A DNA stretch of 64,000 nt from Dorea longicatena (GTDB lineage Bacteria > Bacillota > Clostridia > Lachnospirales > Lachnospiraceae). The position numbers and the translations under genes are program-made. This document shows positions 1 through 8,367 of the stretch, one piece after another. Each line of letters starts with the position of its first letter. The stretch's first letter is position 1. Below the pieces are notes generated by a model. That model worked only from the letters and a program-made list of their open reading frames with translations. It made no database searches and was not told the DNA's origin. The DNA lies in NCBI RefSeq assembly GCF_025150085.1, contig NZ_CP102280.1:1437001-1501000 (forward strand). Reading direction: 5' to 3'.

Positions 1-1
1 T

Positions 2-1114
2 TGGAATGATTGCTACTGTTACATAAAAAAACATGGATTTCGGATGCTAATGCAGATATTGTTGGGAATCATTTTAATATTTAATACATTTTTAATGCTT
101 CGAGGTACAATTCATGACAGATATATGCCAAATGATTTTGTGTGTATCGGCAACTCAAAAGAAACGACAGCAGTAAATACTGTGGTAACAGCTCGATTTA
201 ATGGTCTTACAAAACAATTCCCGTTTCTGTGGTTTAATGAGATGGGAGGTGATTCCTGGGTTGCTATATCACTTAGCGACTATAATAAAATTTACAATAA
301 AAATGAATCGTTAAATAAAAATGAAATAATAAGAATTTGGAGAAAAGAAGGGAGCCGTAAATCGGATCTAAGTGATAAACAACATAGAAAAATAAAATCA
401 ATCGCACTTGGTAAATGCGGAAATATGGATGAAGAGGGATTGGAATATAAATACAATTTCCAGATAAAGAAAGAGCAAATCAAAGAGATGATCGGCTTTT
501 CTATGACCGGTCTTGTAATTATTCCAGATAATATATTCACGCAGGCAGAAAAAGAAAGTGATTATAAAAAAATGTTTATGATTATAAATCTGCCAAAAAA
601 GAACCTGACAGTTTCAACACGATACATAGAAAAAAAATTGCAACAAGGAAAACTAGATGAGGCTTTTTGTAAGTTGACAATTCAGGGTATTGATAAAAAA
701 GAAAACGTATTAAATCAAATGGTAGTAATCCTCGTAGCGATTATTATTTTAATTTTTACGATGTTTATAACATGGTTAATGCTGCAGAATGATCAGGAGC
801 ATTTAAAACGAAAATATCAGATAGGTGCTATTCTTGGTGTGAAGAGGAAGGAAGGACATTTATCCGTTGTGAAAGAAATATCCAGAGACATGTGTTGGCC
901 TCTTTCAATTGTGGCCGTTATAAGTGGAATGTTTTGCGGAGTATTTATAAAATCTTATTATTACGGAACAATGGAAATTGTTTTGATACAAAAGGAAGTT
1001 GCAATGTTAGGATGGATTTTATGCATATATGGAATTATTTTTATGATATTTATTATTTTTTCAACCAGGCGTTTATGGAAAGAAATTTCAAAAATATGGG
1101 GTGATAAGAATTGA
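2..1114 (+). CDS. ABC transporter permease A, C-terminal part (5' end outside window)
   Basis: The reading frame is open from the first bases of the window, so this is the 3' part of a longer gene. About 370 residues are visible: one hydrophobic segment near the left edge, a hydrophilic region of roughly 200 residues, then three hydrophobic segments at the end. That is the C-terminal layout of BceB/FtsX-type permeases, in which a large external domain precedes the last three helices. Its stop overlaps the start of the next ATPase gene by one base (TGATG), so the two are translationally coupled. By family knowledge such permeases extrude or detach peptide antibiotics at the membrane. The substrate is unknown. 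It is more diverged from the other three permeases in this window than those are from each other. Confidence 0.8.
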   Translation, partial: WNDCYCYIKKHGFRMLMQILLGIILIFNTFLMLRGTIHDRYMPNDFVCIGNSKETTAVNTVVTARFNGLTKQFPFLWFNEMGGDSWVAISLSDYNKIYNKNESLNKNEIIRIWRKEGSRKSDLSDKQHRKIKSIALGKCGNMDEEGLEYKYNFQIKKEQIKEMIGFSMTGLVIIPDNIFTQAEKESDYKKMFMIINLPKKNLTVSTRYIEKKLQQGKLDEAFCKLTIQGIDKKENVLNQMVVILVAIIILIFTMFITWLMLQNDQEHLKRKYQIGAILGVKRKEGHLSVVKEISRDMCWPLSIVAVISGMFCGVFIKSYYYGTMEIVLIQKEVAMLGWILCIYGIIFMIFIIFSTRRLWKEISKIWGDKN

Positions 1115-1869
1115 TGAGAAATATATTAGAAGTTAAAAATCTTGTAAGAAGTTACAATACAGCAACTTTTAGGGATTCAAAAAATAATGTGAATGTGTTA
1201 AAAGGAATCAGCTTTCAAGTTGCGGAAGGTGAATTTGTTGGAATCATGGGAAAATCCGGATGTGGTAAGACAACGCTGCTTAAAACACTCGGAATGATTG
1301 ATAAACCGACGGATGGAACAATTAAATTTATGGGGGAAGATACCAGTGAACTGTACGGGGACAAGCTTGCGGATATCCGGAACAGCAAGATAGGATTTAT
1401 TTTTCAGGACTTTTATCTGATGGACAGCCTCTCAGTGGAAGAGAATATCATGCTGCCGATGATCATAAGCAAACAGAATATTAATAAGATGATTGCAGAA
1501 GCAAAGAAATATGCAGAACAATTTCAGATAGAACATCTGTTAAAGAAAAACCCTTATGAATTATCCGGTGGTGAAAAGCAGAGAGTTGCCATATGTCGTG
1601 CGTTAATCAATAATCCTGATCTGATACTTGCTGATGAGCCAACCGGAAATTTGGACTCAAAGTCAGGAAAGATTGTAATTGATGCATTGAATAAGATTTC
1701 ATCGGAATATAAGAAGACGATTGTCATGGTAACGCATGATTCGCAGATGGCTAGCTATTGCAGTCGGTTAATTCTGTTGAAAGATGGTGTAATACTAGAG
1801 GATTTGAAGAATAGCGGAAATCAGGATGCATTTTATCAGGAGATCCTCGGAAAGATGAAAGAGCTGTAA
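1114..1869 (+). CDS. ABC transporter ATP-binding protein A (peptide/antibiotic exporter type)
   Basis: Energising subunit for permease A. Walker A GKSGCGKTT lies near residue 46, the LSGGEKQ signature near 150 and Walker B LILADEPTG near 170; the 251-residue length is normal for a MacB/BceA-class ATPase. I chose the ATG at 1114, which overlaps the permease stop, with GGGTGAT about 9 nt upstream. The last 40 codons are almost identical at the nucleotide level to the end of ATPase C (10355-11116) and close to the stranded fragment at 6476-6646. This suggests gene conversion or unequal crossing-over within the array. Confidence 0.9.
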   Translation: MRNILEVKNLVRSYNTATFRDSKNNVNVLKGISFQVAEGEFVGIMGKSGCGKTTLLKTLGMIDKPTDGTIKFMGEDTSELYGDKLADIRNSKIGFIFQDFYLMDSLSVEENIMLPMIISKQNINKMIAEAKKYAEQFQIEHLLKKNPYELSGGEKQRVAICRALINNPDLILADEPTGNLDSKSGKIVIDALNKISSEYKKTIVMVTHDSQMASYCSRLILLKDGVILEDLKNSGNQDAFYQEILGKMKEL

Positions 1870-1884
1870 AAGATTCACAAAAAA

Positions 1885-1913
1885 TTGACATTGCTGACTT
1901 GAAAAAGTAAATT
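1885..1913 (+). promoter_or_regulatory. Candidate promoter P1 of the duplicated leader, copy 1
   Basis: TTGACA (1885-1890), 17-bp spacer, TAAATT (1908-1913). The -10 lies in the first of two direct repeats AGTAAATTCCA (1906-1916 and 1924-1934, 18 bp apart), a possible regulator site. The whole arrangement is conserved at 6662-6690. Confidence 0.55.
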
Positions 1914-1919
1914 CCAGTG

Positions 1920-2191
1920 CAAGAGTAAATTCCATCATGTTTTAAATTTTACCGAAATTACGAGAGATTTTCTTTTTGACCAAATTGCATGAAAGCAATT
2001 CGAGAGGTTTTGCCCAGCAGGAAAAAAGAGAAAAATACAGCTGATAACGGGTGTAGATTGTATCGCTCCATTTATACCATTTTTGTTCATGGAATATGTG
2101 ATTGTTCCGGGGCGAAAGGGTACTGTAATGAAACGGATCATAACCTTTGATAAAAAGTCAGGTTGATTATATTTAATCTTCCTGACTTTTT
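1920..2191 (+). ncRNA. Candidate small RNA / leader RNA, copy 1
   Basis: Transcription from P1 would begin near 1920 and stop at the terminator ending at 2191, giving about 270 nt with no convincing reading frame. An internal hairpin AATTGC-atgaaa-GCAATT is visible near 1984-1998. A near-identical copy precedes kinase 2. It could be a free-standing RNA or an attenuator for the kinase; the separate promoter at 2388 favours the first. No known RNA family was recognised. Confidence 0.3.
2152..2191 (+). terminator. Rho-independent terminator inside the leader, copy 1
   Basis: AAAAAGTCAGG (2152-2162) pairs with CCTGACTTTTT (2181-2191). An inner GATTA/TAATC extension is possible, and the right arm ends in a T run. 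It lies about 235 bp before the kinase start, and the A-rich left arm makes it potentially bidirectional. Confidence 0.75.
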
Positions 2192-2387
2192 GCTGATACT
2201 CCGAAAAAATAAAAGCGATCAGATAAAAATTATTTCTATCACCATGCATTCGGAAGGAACTACCGGTAGCAAGTTCCGTAGATATGTCGAAGTATGCAAA
2301 AAAGATTGTTATAAGGGTATTTAGGGAAAATTCATGGTCAGAAAACCGGGTATTCATGGCCACTATCACACCAAGGAAGAAAAGGCA

Positions 2388-2396
2388 TGCTATAAT
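2388..2396 (+). promoter_or_regulatory. Extended -10 promoter for kinase 1
   Basis: TGCTATAAT is a perfect extended -10 (TGnTATAAT). It is preserved at 7166-7174 although flanking bases differ. It would place the transcript start shortly before the kinase ATG at 2428 and supports that start over an in-frame ATG at 2284. Confidence 0.6.
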
Positions 2397-2427
2397 AAGC
2401 CAAGAAATTAATACGGAGACAAACAAA

Positions 2428-3588
2428 ATGAAAGACTGGTCAAGAAAAAGAAAAACAGATTTTATAATAGGAGTAGCTTTGCAAATATACCTCCTTTTCC
2501 CATGGGTACAGCATTATACAATATATGGCTATTTATTTAATACATTGAAAATAAATGATTACGTCCAAATGTATAACAAAACATTATTGCCATCATTAAA
2601 AGAAAAATCATGGGGCTATACAAAAATGTCAGCATTTGTCTTTTTAATTATCATTATTCTATTAATGGTTTTTCAATTAATTGAATTAATGCGAATATAT
2701 CACATAACCACAAATGAAAGGACAAGTGATTATCGTGGATTTTTCTGGATTATATATTTAATCTTTTTTTCGATATTTATAGATAAGGTAGAGTTTGTAG
2801 ATTATTCTTTGATTCCTGCTTATGTAGAAGTGTATATGATTGTACTATTAGTTTTTTTAGGATTGTGGATTTTAATTGATGCAATGCTAGATACATGGGA
2901 ATCAGAACATCAGATATTAATTTCTCAATTAGAGGAACAGGAAAAGCTCGCATTACAAACGAAAGTCAAGATTTTAGAAGAACGCTATCAAGAAATGTTA
3001 AAAAGCCGAAAAGTGGTTCATGATATGAAGAACCATATTCTGGCACTCAAGAACTATGATCAGGAGCAAAACTGGTCCGGATTGCATGAATATTTGAATG
3101 AGCTTAGCGATGATATGCTGGAATATAATTTTCATATCTGGACTGGAAATCATATGCTGGATATGATCTTAAACCAAAAGGAAAAGGATGCACAGAATCA
3201 AAATACTGTTATGCAGATTGATACAGAAGTCTTTTCGACACTCCCTTTTACAGACCGGGAGATCATATCACTTTTCGGAAATCTATTGGATAATGCGTTG
3301 GAAGCCTGTGAAAAAATCAATGATAAAGAGCGTTGGATAAAGATTAAGATAAAAAAGAAAAACCTATTGTTATATATTGAAATTGCAAATGCATTAGAGC
3401 AAAGGCCAAAGCAAATTCAGAAAAAATTTGTTTCAAATAAAAAAGATAATGGACTTCATGGATATGGAATGAAGAATATACAGGATATTGTAAAAAAGTA
3501 TGATGGAATCTTCCAATATAAGGTATATGAAGATCAGCTGATATTTATGATTTCTATCTATACTGATATGCACAGAGATTGCTATTAA
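2428..3588 (+). CDS. GHKL-family sensor histidine kinase 1
   Basis: Membrane sensor kinase of the AgrC/LytS-like GHKL class. Hydrophobic segments lie at about residues 10-26, 68-84, 105-119 and 132-152. A helical linker follows, then the phospho-acceptor motif SRKVVHDMKNH (His near 198), N box NLLDNALEAC (near 285) and G box GLHGYGMKNI (near 342). The start at 2428 is chosen because GGAG stands about 10 nt upstream and an extended -10 promoter lies at 2388. A 48-residue in-frame extension to 2284 is open but would begin upstream of that promoter. The gene precedes permease B and ATPase B, an order typical of peptide-sensing resistance loci. No response regulator is present in the window; it may lie left of it. 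Kinase 2 has a nearly identical catalytic half. Confidence 0.88.
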   Translation: MKDWSRKRKTDFIIGVALQIYLLFPWVQHYTIYGYLFNTLKINDYVQMYNKTLLPSLKEKSWGYTKMSAFVFLIIIILLMVFQLIELMRIYHITTNERTSDYRGFFWIIYLIFFSIFIDKVEFVDYSLIPAYVEVYMIVLLVFLGLWILIDAMLDTWESEHQILISQLEEQEKLALQTKVKILEERYQEMLKSRKVVHDMKNHILALKNYDQEQNWSGLHEYLNELSDDMLEYNFHIWTGNHMLDMILNQKEKDAQNQNTVMQIDTEVFSTLPFTDREIISLFGNLLDNALEACEKINDKERWIKIKIKKKNLLLYIEIANALEQRPKQIQKKFVSNKKDNGLHGYGMKNIQDIVKKYDGIFQYKVYEDQLIFMISIYTDMHRDCY

Positions 3589-3617
3589 ATATTATTTTAT
3601 GTGAGTGGGTGAGTGAA

Positions 3618-5711
3618 ATGAAAAAAGACAAGTTATTTTTTCAGATAATGAAAAAAATATTTTTGGGGCACCATAAAGAATTAAGAATTCTGATTTTATG
3701 CGAAACAATACTGACGGCAATTTCATATGCTATAGTCAGCGGATATCAGATGTTTTCCAACGGACATTCCTCAGAATATTTTATGCAGGAAGACGGAATA
3801 AGCAAAAGCTTTCTTTCCGCCGGAACAATTCTATTATTCTGCGGAATTATACTGATTATCACAGTTCTCATATCATATCTTGGAAAGCGTATTCCGGAAT
3901 ATGTATTTTTACAAAGAATGGGAATATCAAAGAAAGATTTAAAAACGATGGTTTTATATGAGGCAGCAATTTCGTATCTGGTATCCATCATAGCAGGATT
4001 TTTCGTTGGAAAAATATTGACCGAGGGATTAAAGATCCTTATGGTTCGTGCTTTGCATATAAATTTTAAATTAGGAAGGGTGGCTTTCTTTACATATCCG
4101 TCTATTTGTATCCTCATTTTATTTATATATGGGCTCAGTTTCTTGCTGGTAAAAGAATTGCAATCCGATTTTCTGATCATTACAAATATGAATGAGACAG
4201 CAAGAATAGAAAAGCTGGAAGGAAAATTCAGAGTTCCTAAAATAATGATCGGAATCATACTTTGTATTTATTCCGTTTATGCATATTCTAAAATATACCA
4301 TTATGAGAGTGCATATCTAATCATCGCTTTCTTTGCCGGATTGTATTTAAGCTTAAGAAATATATTTTCTATTTTTTTAGAACGTATAAAGCACAAAAAG
4401 CAGAAAAAATATTATAAGAATCTTTTGATGAATCATCGGTTTTATTACCGTATGAATACCGTGAGCAGATATATTTTATTCTTTTCACTGATGAGTTTTT
4501 TAAGCTGCTTTTATTTCGGAATACAATTTATCAGTACGATAAATGCCGAAAAAGCAGAAAGTTTATATCCGTATGATTTTATGTGTGTTGCAGATAAATC
4601 AGACGATAAGCTTTTTGAAAAAATAAAAGAAAAGTATCATGCTACATTAACTGAATATCCAATGGTAAGAGTTGCAAACGCAGATAAGACGGAACATTTA
4701 GAGGGACGAGGGGAAATTATTATCCAGGGACAACAGATTGGTATCTCGGAGTCTACTTATTACAAGTTAAAAAAAGCTGTAGATCCATTGTATAAAAAGA
4801 AATCCTTAAATCTAGATAAAAATGGAAAGAAAGTATATGTTGTCCATCAACAGGACCGGGCAACAAAGGCTCAGCCGGTCGACTGGTACTATAACAAAAA
4901 GACACCGACTTTACATATCGGACTCCCTTGTGAATATTGTGATTATGCTGATCATGAGACAACATACGATAAGAAAATAGTTGCCGGAGAGGAGATCTCC
5001 AGTCTTACAGGGTGTTACAGTACACCAAAATGTGAAAATCTGATCGTTTTTTCCGATGAATATTTCAAAAAAGCTCAAAATGAATGGAAGGATATAGAAG
5101 CTTTGACTGGTTTTAAATTGGAACGGTATAAGGCAATGTATGGTGATGATGGAGAACCTTATATTATTGAAGGACCAACAAAACTGGTATTCATCCAGAC
5201 AAATAAAAAGTACATAGATCAAATCGATAAAGAATTGGAGTCAAAAGAAGAGAGACATAAATATATCGGCAATTATGATTCTACGGTAAAATTTCATTAT
5301 TTATCAAAAACAGCAATTACGGATATGAAAACCGAAAGAGCCGTTAAGTCGATGATCTGTGTATATATTATCATTACATTAAGCATATTGAATTGGATCA
5401 TGCTATATGCCATGAACGAAATGGAGAAAAAAGAAAAAGCAGAACGCGAGAAATTCCTGGTATCCATGGGAATGGACCGAAAAGAACGGAAGAAAATGAA
5501 TAAAAGAGAATGGTACATATATTGGATTGTCCCGACAATTATTCTTATCATTTCAACCATATTATTTATGCGAGATACCATGACTGCGAGAATGTATCCA
5601 GATGATATCCGGAAAATCTGTGAATTACAGGAAGCAGTGGTTATAGCAGTGTGGATCGTAATAAATGGAATATATTTTTGGATTATGAATCGAAAGGCAA
5701 GAAGGGGGTAG
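3618..5711 (+). CDS. ABC transporter permease B (FtsX/BceB-like)
   Basis: A 697-residue integral membrane protein. Hydrophobic segments are consistent with the ten-helix BceB plan: several in the first ~300 residues, an external domain of about 250 residues, then three at the C-terminus. The start at 3618 (MKKDKLFF) follows GTGAGTGGGTGAG. A 13-codon in-frame extension to 3579 would overlap the kinase gene and lacks its own ribosome-binding site. In BceB-type transporters the external domain recognises the peptide antibiotic complex. The external region here contains paired cysteines around residues 445-490 that the other permeases lack. The substrate is unknown. Confidence 0.85.
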   Translation: MKKDKLFFQIMKKIFLGHHKELRILILCETILTAISYAIVSGYQMFSNGHSSEYFMQEDGISKSFLSAGTILLFCGIILIITVLISYLGKRIPEYVFLQRMGISKKDLKTMVLYEAAISYLVSIIAGFFVGKILTEGLKILMVRALHINFKLGRVAFFTYPSICILILFIYGLSFLLVKELQSDFLIITNMNETARIEKLEGKFRVPKIMIGIILCIYSVYAYSKIYHYESAYLIIAFFAGLYLSLRNIFSIFLERIKHKKQKKYYKNLLMNHRFYYRMNTVSRYILFFSLMSFLSCFYFGIQFISTINAEKAESLYPYDFMCVADKSDDKLFEKIKEKYHATLTEYPMVRVANADKTEHLEGRGEIIIQGQQIGISESTYYKLKKAVDPLYKKKSLNLDKNGKKVYVVHQQDRATKAQPVDWYYNKKTPTLHIGLPCEYCDYADHETTYDKKIVAGEEISSLTGCYSTPKCENLIVFSDEYFKKAQNEWKDIEALTGFKLERYKAMYGDDGEPYIIEGPTKLVFIQTNKKYIDQIDKELESKEERHKYIGNYDSTVKFHYLSKTAITDMKTERAVKSMICVYIIITLSILNWIMLYAMNEMEKKEKAEREKFLVSMGMDRKERKKMNKREWYIYWIVPTIILIISTILFMRDTMTARMYPDDIRKICELQEAVVIAVWIVINGIYFWIMNRKARRG

Positions 5712-5717
5712 AAAATC

Positions 5718-6479
5718 ATGACAAATAATACAGAAATACTGCGGACAGAAGGGTTAAAGAGATCATATCTTGTTAATGAAACGAAAATAGATGTATTAAA
5801 AGGAATCAATCTGACCATTAATAATCAGGAATTCATAGCCATTATGGGAAAATCTGGATCTGGGAAAACAACACTCTTAAAATTATTAGGACTGCTGGAC
5901 CGGCCGACGGAAGGAAAAGTCTTTTTTAAAGGTGAAGACAGTAATTCGTTAAGAGGGGACAGGCTTGCCATGATCAGACGCCGTGAAATTGGATTCATAT
6001 ATCAGGATTACTATCTTATGGACAGTTTATCGGTAAGAGAAAATATCATGCTGCCGAAGATTCTAGATCACAGTCCAGTAAAAGAGAGTATAACGGAAGC
6101 AGAAAAACTAGCCGATATTATGGGGGTTCGTGCTTTACTGGATAAAAAAATCTTTGAATTATCAGGAGGCGAAAAACAAAGGGCAGCGATCTGCCGGGCG
6201 TTGATGAATCATTCGGATCTGATCCTTGCCGATGAACCGACCGGAAATCTGGATTCTGCTTCATCAGAAACAGTAATGGAATACCTGCAGATGATCAATA
6301 AAGATTTGAAAAAGGCTGTTGTTTTGGTAACGCATGATGCATATGTTGCAAGCTTTTGTGACAGGGTGATTTTTGTAAAGGATGGGAATATTGAAGTTCA
6401 ATTAAGGAAAAAAGAAAAACAGGATGTTTTCTGCGATAAGATTATGAAAGCACAAAAAGATATCTTGAAAAACAAATGA
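5718..6479 (+). CDS. ABC transporter ATP-binding protein B
   Basis: Partner ATPase of permease B, starting 6 bp after its stop. Walker A GKSGSGKTT, signature ELSGGEKQR and Walker B LILADEPTGNLDS are intact; 253 residues. The C-terminus (after the VTHDAYVASFCD switch region) differs from ATPases A and C. Its last bases overlap the start of a stranded fragment that repeats the A/C-type tail, so this gene survived intact on one side of a recombination joint. Confidence 0.9.
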   Translation: MTNNTEILRTEGLKRSYLVNETKIDVLKGINLTINNQEFIAIMGKSGSGKTTLLKLLGLLDRPTEGKVFFKGEDSNSLRGDRLAMIRRREIGFIYQDYYLMDSLSVRENIMLPKILDHSPVKESITEAEKLADIMGVRALLDKKIFELSGGEKQRAAICRALMNHSDLILADEPTGNLDSASSETVMEYLQMINKDLKKAVVLVTHDAYVASFCDRVIFVKDGNIEVQLRKKEKQDVFCDKIMKAQKDILKNK

Positions 6480-6646
6480 ATGATATAGGAAAGACAATCA
6501 TCATGGTCACACATGATCTGCAGATGGCAAGCTATTGTAGCCGGTTGATTCTATTGAAAGATGGAGTGATATTGGAGGATTTAAAGAATAGTGGGGATCA
6601 GGAGGCGTTTTATCAGGAGATTCTCGGAAAGATGAAAGAGCTGTAA
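6476..6646 (+). pseudogene. Stranded 3' fragment of an ABC ATPase gene
   Basis: A 56-codon frame beginning at the ATG that overlaps the stop of ATPase B. It encodes the H-loop region (IIMVTHDLQMASYCSRL) and the tail ending in LGKMKEL, matching the last ~50 residues of ATPases A and C. It has no Walker motifs and no ribosome-binding site of its own. It marks the left edge of repeat copy 2 and is best read as a leftover of unequal crossing-over, not a functional gene. Confidence 0.85.
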
Positions 6647-6661
6647 AAGATTCACAAAAAA

Positions 6662-6690
6662 TTGACATTGCTGACTTGAAAAAGTAAATT
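6662..6690 (+). promoter_or_regulatory. Candidate promoter P1 of the duplicated leader, copy 2
   Basis: TTGACA (6662-6667), 17-bp spacer, TAAATT (6685-6690), with the same pair of AGTAAATTCCA repeats as copy 1. Confidence 0.55.
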
Positions 6691-6696
6691 CCAGTG

Positions 6697-6969
6697 CAAG
6701 AGTAAATTCCATCATATTTTAAATTTTGCCGAAATTACGCGAGATTTTCTTTTTGACCAAATTGCATGAAAGCAATTTGAGAGGTTTTGCCCAGCAGGAT
6801 AAAAGAGAAAAATACAGCTGATAACGGGTGTAGATTGTATCGCTCCATTTATACCATTTTTGTTCATGGAATATGTGATTGTTCCGGGGCGAAAGGGTAC
6901 TGTAATGAAACGGATCATAACCTTTGATAAAAAAGTCAGGTTGATTATATTTAATCTTCCTGACTTTTT
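6697..6969 (+). ncRNA. Candidate small RNA / leader RNA, copy 2
   Basis: About 270 nt between promoter P1 and the terminator at 6929-6969, nearly identical to copy 1. An 80-codon frame crosses this region in copy 2 only, because of one extra A; in copy 1 it breaks after 25 codons, so it is unlikely to be coding. Confidence 0.3.
6929..6969 (+). terminator. Rho-independent terminator inside the leader, copy 2
   Basis: AAAAAAGTCAGG (6929-6940) pairs with CCTGACTTTTT (6959-6969). Same structure as copy 1 with one more A in the left arm. Confidence 0.75.
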
Positions 6970-7165
6970 GCTGATACTCCGAAAAAATAAAAGCGATCAG
7001 ATAAAAATTATTTCTATCACCATGCATTCGGAAGAAACTACCGGTAGCAAGTTCTGTAGATATGTCGAAGTATGCAAAAAAGATTGTTATAAGGGTATTT
7101 AGGGAAAATTCATGGTCAGAAAACCGGGTATTCATGGCCAGTATAAGGCGGAAGAAGAAAAGGCA

Positions 7166-7174
7166 TGCTATAAT
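7166..7174 (+). promoter_or_regulatory. Extended -10 promoter for kinase 2
   Basis: TGCTATAAT, identical to the copy 1 element at 2388-2396, 32 bp before the kinase 2 ATG. It is preserved while the ~20 bp upstream have changed. Confidence 0.6.
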
Positions 7175-7205
7175 AAGCCAAGAAATTAATACGGAGACAA
7201 ATCAA

Positions 7206-8354
7206 ATGAAAGACTGGACAAGAAAAAGAAAAATAGACTTTATAATAGGCGTAGCTTTACAAATATATTTTCTTTTCCCATGGATACAGCATTATACAAT
7301 ATATGGATATTTATATAATGTGTTGAAAATGAATGACTATGTCCAAATGTATAATGAAACGATATTGCCATCATTAAGAGAATCCTGGAACTATACAAAA
7401 ATGACAGCATTTGTTTTCTTAGTTATCATTATTCTAATTGCACTTTTTCAATTGACTGAATTAGCACGAATATATCACATATTAAAAAATGAACAGTCAA
7501 GTGATTATCGTGGATTTTTTTGGATTATATATTTAGCTATCTTTTCGAGGTTTTTTGAGAAATTTGCTTATGTAGATCCTATAGATAATTCTTTGATTCC
7601 TATATATGTAGAAATATATATATGTGTATTGTTGGTTTTTATCGGTCTATGGATTCTAATTGATGCAATGCTGGATACATGGGAAGCAGAACATCAGATA
7701 TTAATATCTCAATTAGAGGAACAGGAAAAGCATGCATTACAAACGAAAGTCAAGATTTTGGAAGAACGCTATCAAGAAATGTTAAAAAGCCGAAAAGTGG
7801 TTCATGATATGAAGAACCATATTCTGGCGCTCAAGAACTATGATCAAGAGCAGAACTGGCCCGGATTGCATGAATATCTGAATGAACTTAGTGATGATAT
7901 GCTGGAATATAATTTTCATGTCTGGACTGGAAATCATATGCTGGATATGATCTTAAACCAAAAGGAAAAGGATGCACAGAATCAAAATACCGTTATGCAG
8001 ATTGATACAGAAGTCTTTTCGACACTCCCTTTTACAGACCGGGAAATCATATCCCTTTTCGGGAATCTATTGGATAATGCGTTGGAAGCCTGTGAGAAAA
8101 TCAATGATAAAGAGCGTTGGATAAAGATTAAGATAAAAAAGAAAAATCTATTGTTATATATTGAAATTGCAAATGCATTAGAGGAAATGCCGAAGCAAAT
8201 TCAAAAAGAATTTGCTTCAAATAAAAAAGATAATGGACTTCATGGATATGGAATGAAGAATATACAGGATATTGTAAAAAAGTATGATGGAATCTTCGAA
8301 TATAAGGTATATGAAGATCATCTGATATTTATGATTTCTATCTATAATAACTGA
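7206..8354 (+). CDS. GHKL-family sensor histidine kinase 2
   Basis: Paralogue of kinase 1 with the same architecture: membrane helices in the first ~150 residues, VVHDMKNH phospho-acceptor motif, NLLDNALEAC and GLHGYGMKNI boxes. The catalytic half is nearly identical to kinase 1. The sensor half differs at many positions and by small indels (for example around FAYVDPIDNSLIP), so the two may detect different ligands but signal to the same regulator. Start chosen at 7206 with GGAG upstream and the extended -10 at 7166. Followed after 13 bp by permease C. Confidence 0.88.
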   Translation: MKDWTRKRKIDFIIGVALQIYFLFPWIQHYTIYGYLYNVLKMNDYVQMYNETILPSLRESWNYTKMTAFVFLVIIILIALFQLTELARIYHILKNEQSSDYRGFFWIIYLAIFSRFFEKFAYVDPIDNSLIPIYVEIYICVLLVFIGLWILIDAMLDTWEAEHQILISQLEEQEKHALQTKVKILEERYQEMLKSRKVVHDMKNHILALKNYDQEQNWPGLHEYLNELSDDMLEYNFHVWTGNHMLDMILNQKEKDAQNQNTVMQIDTEVFSTLPFTDREIISLFGNLLDNALEACEKINDKERWIKIKIKKKNLLLYIEIANALEEMPKQIQKEFASNKKDNGLHGYGMKNIQDIVKKYDGIFEYKVYEDHLIFMISIYNN

Positions 8355-8367
8355 TAAGGATAAGGGG

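Larger units (their letters stand above)
1713..3562 (+). repeat. Copy 1 of a ~1.85 kb direct repeat (ATPase tail + leader + GHKL kinase)
   Basis: Matches 6491-8347. The unit covers the 3' end of an ATPase gene, about 550 bp of noncoding leader and the whole kinase gene. The leader (about 1860-2340 against 6636-7125) and the kinase core (about 2930-3560 against 7710-8347) are nearly identical. The sensor half of the kinase has diverged clearly. Boundaries are read by eye and are approximate. Confidence 0.85.
6491..8347 (+). repeat. Copy 2 of the ~1.85 kb direct repeat
   Basis: Counterpart of 1713-3562, starting inside the stranded ATPase fragment and ending at the 3' end of kinase 2. Differences from copy 1 are clustered in a short block just before the kinase promoter and in the sensor half of the kinase. 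The leader between them is almost unchanged apart from single substitutions and one extra A before the terminator. Confidence 0.85.

Noticed and set aside
2284..2427. 48-residue N-terminal extension of kinase 1 (and its equivalent in kinase 2)
   Set aside because: It lies upstream of a conserved extended -10 promoter and has no ribosome-binding site; the ATG at 2428 has one.
3746..4258. 170-codon minus-strand frame inside permease B
   Set aside because: Antisense shadow of a membrane protein gene; no initiation signals.
6860..7102. 80-codon frame with several Cys in leader copy 2
   Set aside because: It crosses an intrinsic terminator, and the same frame is broken in copy 1 by a single-base difference, so it is not conserved as protein.
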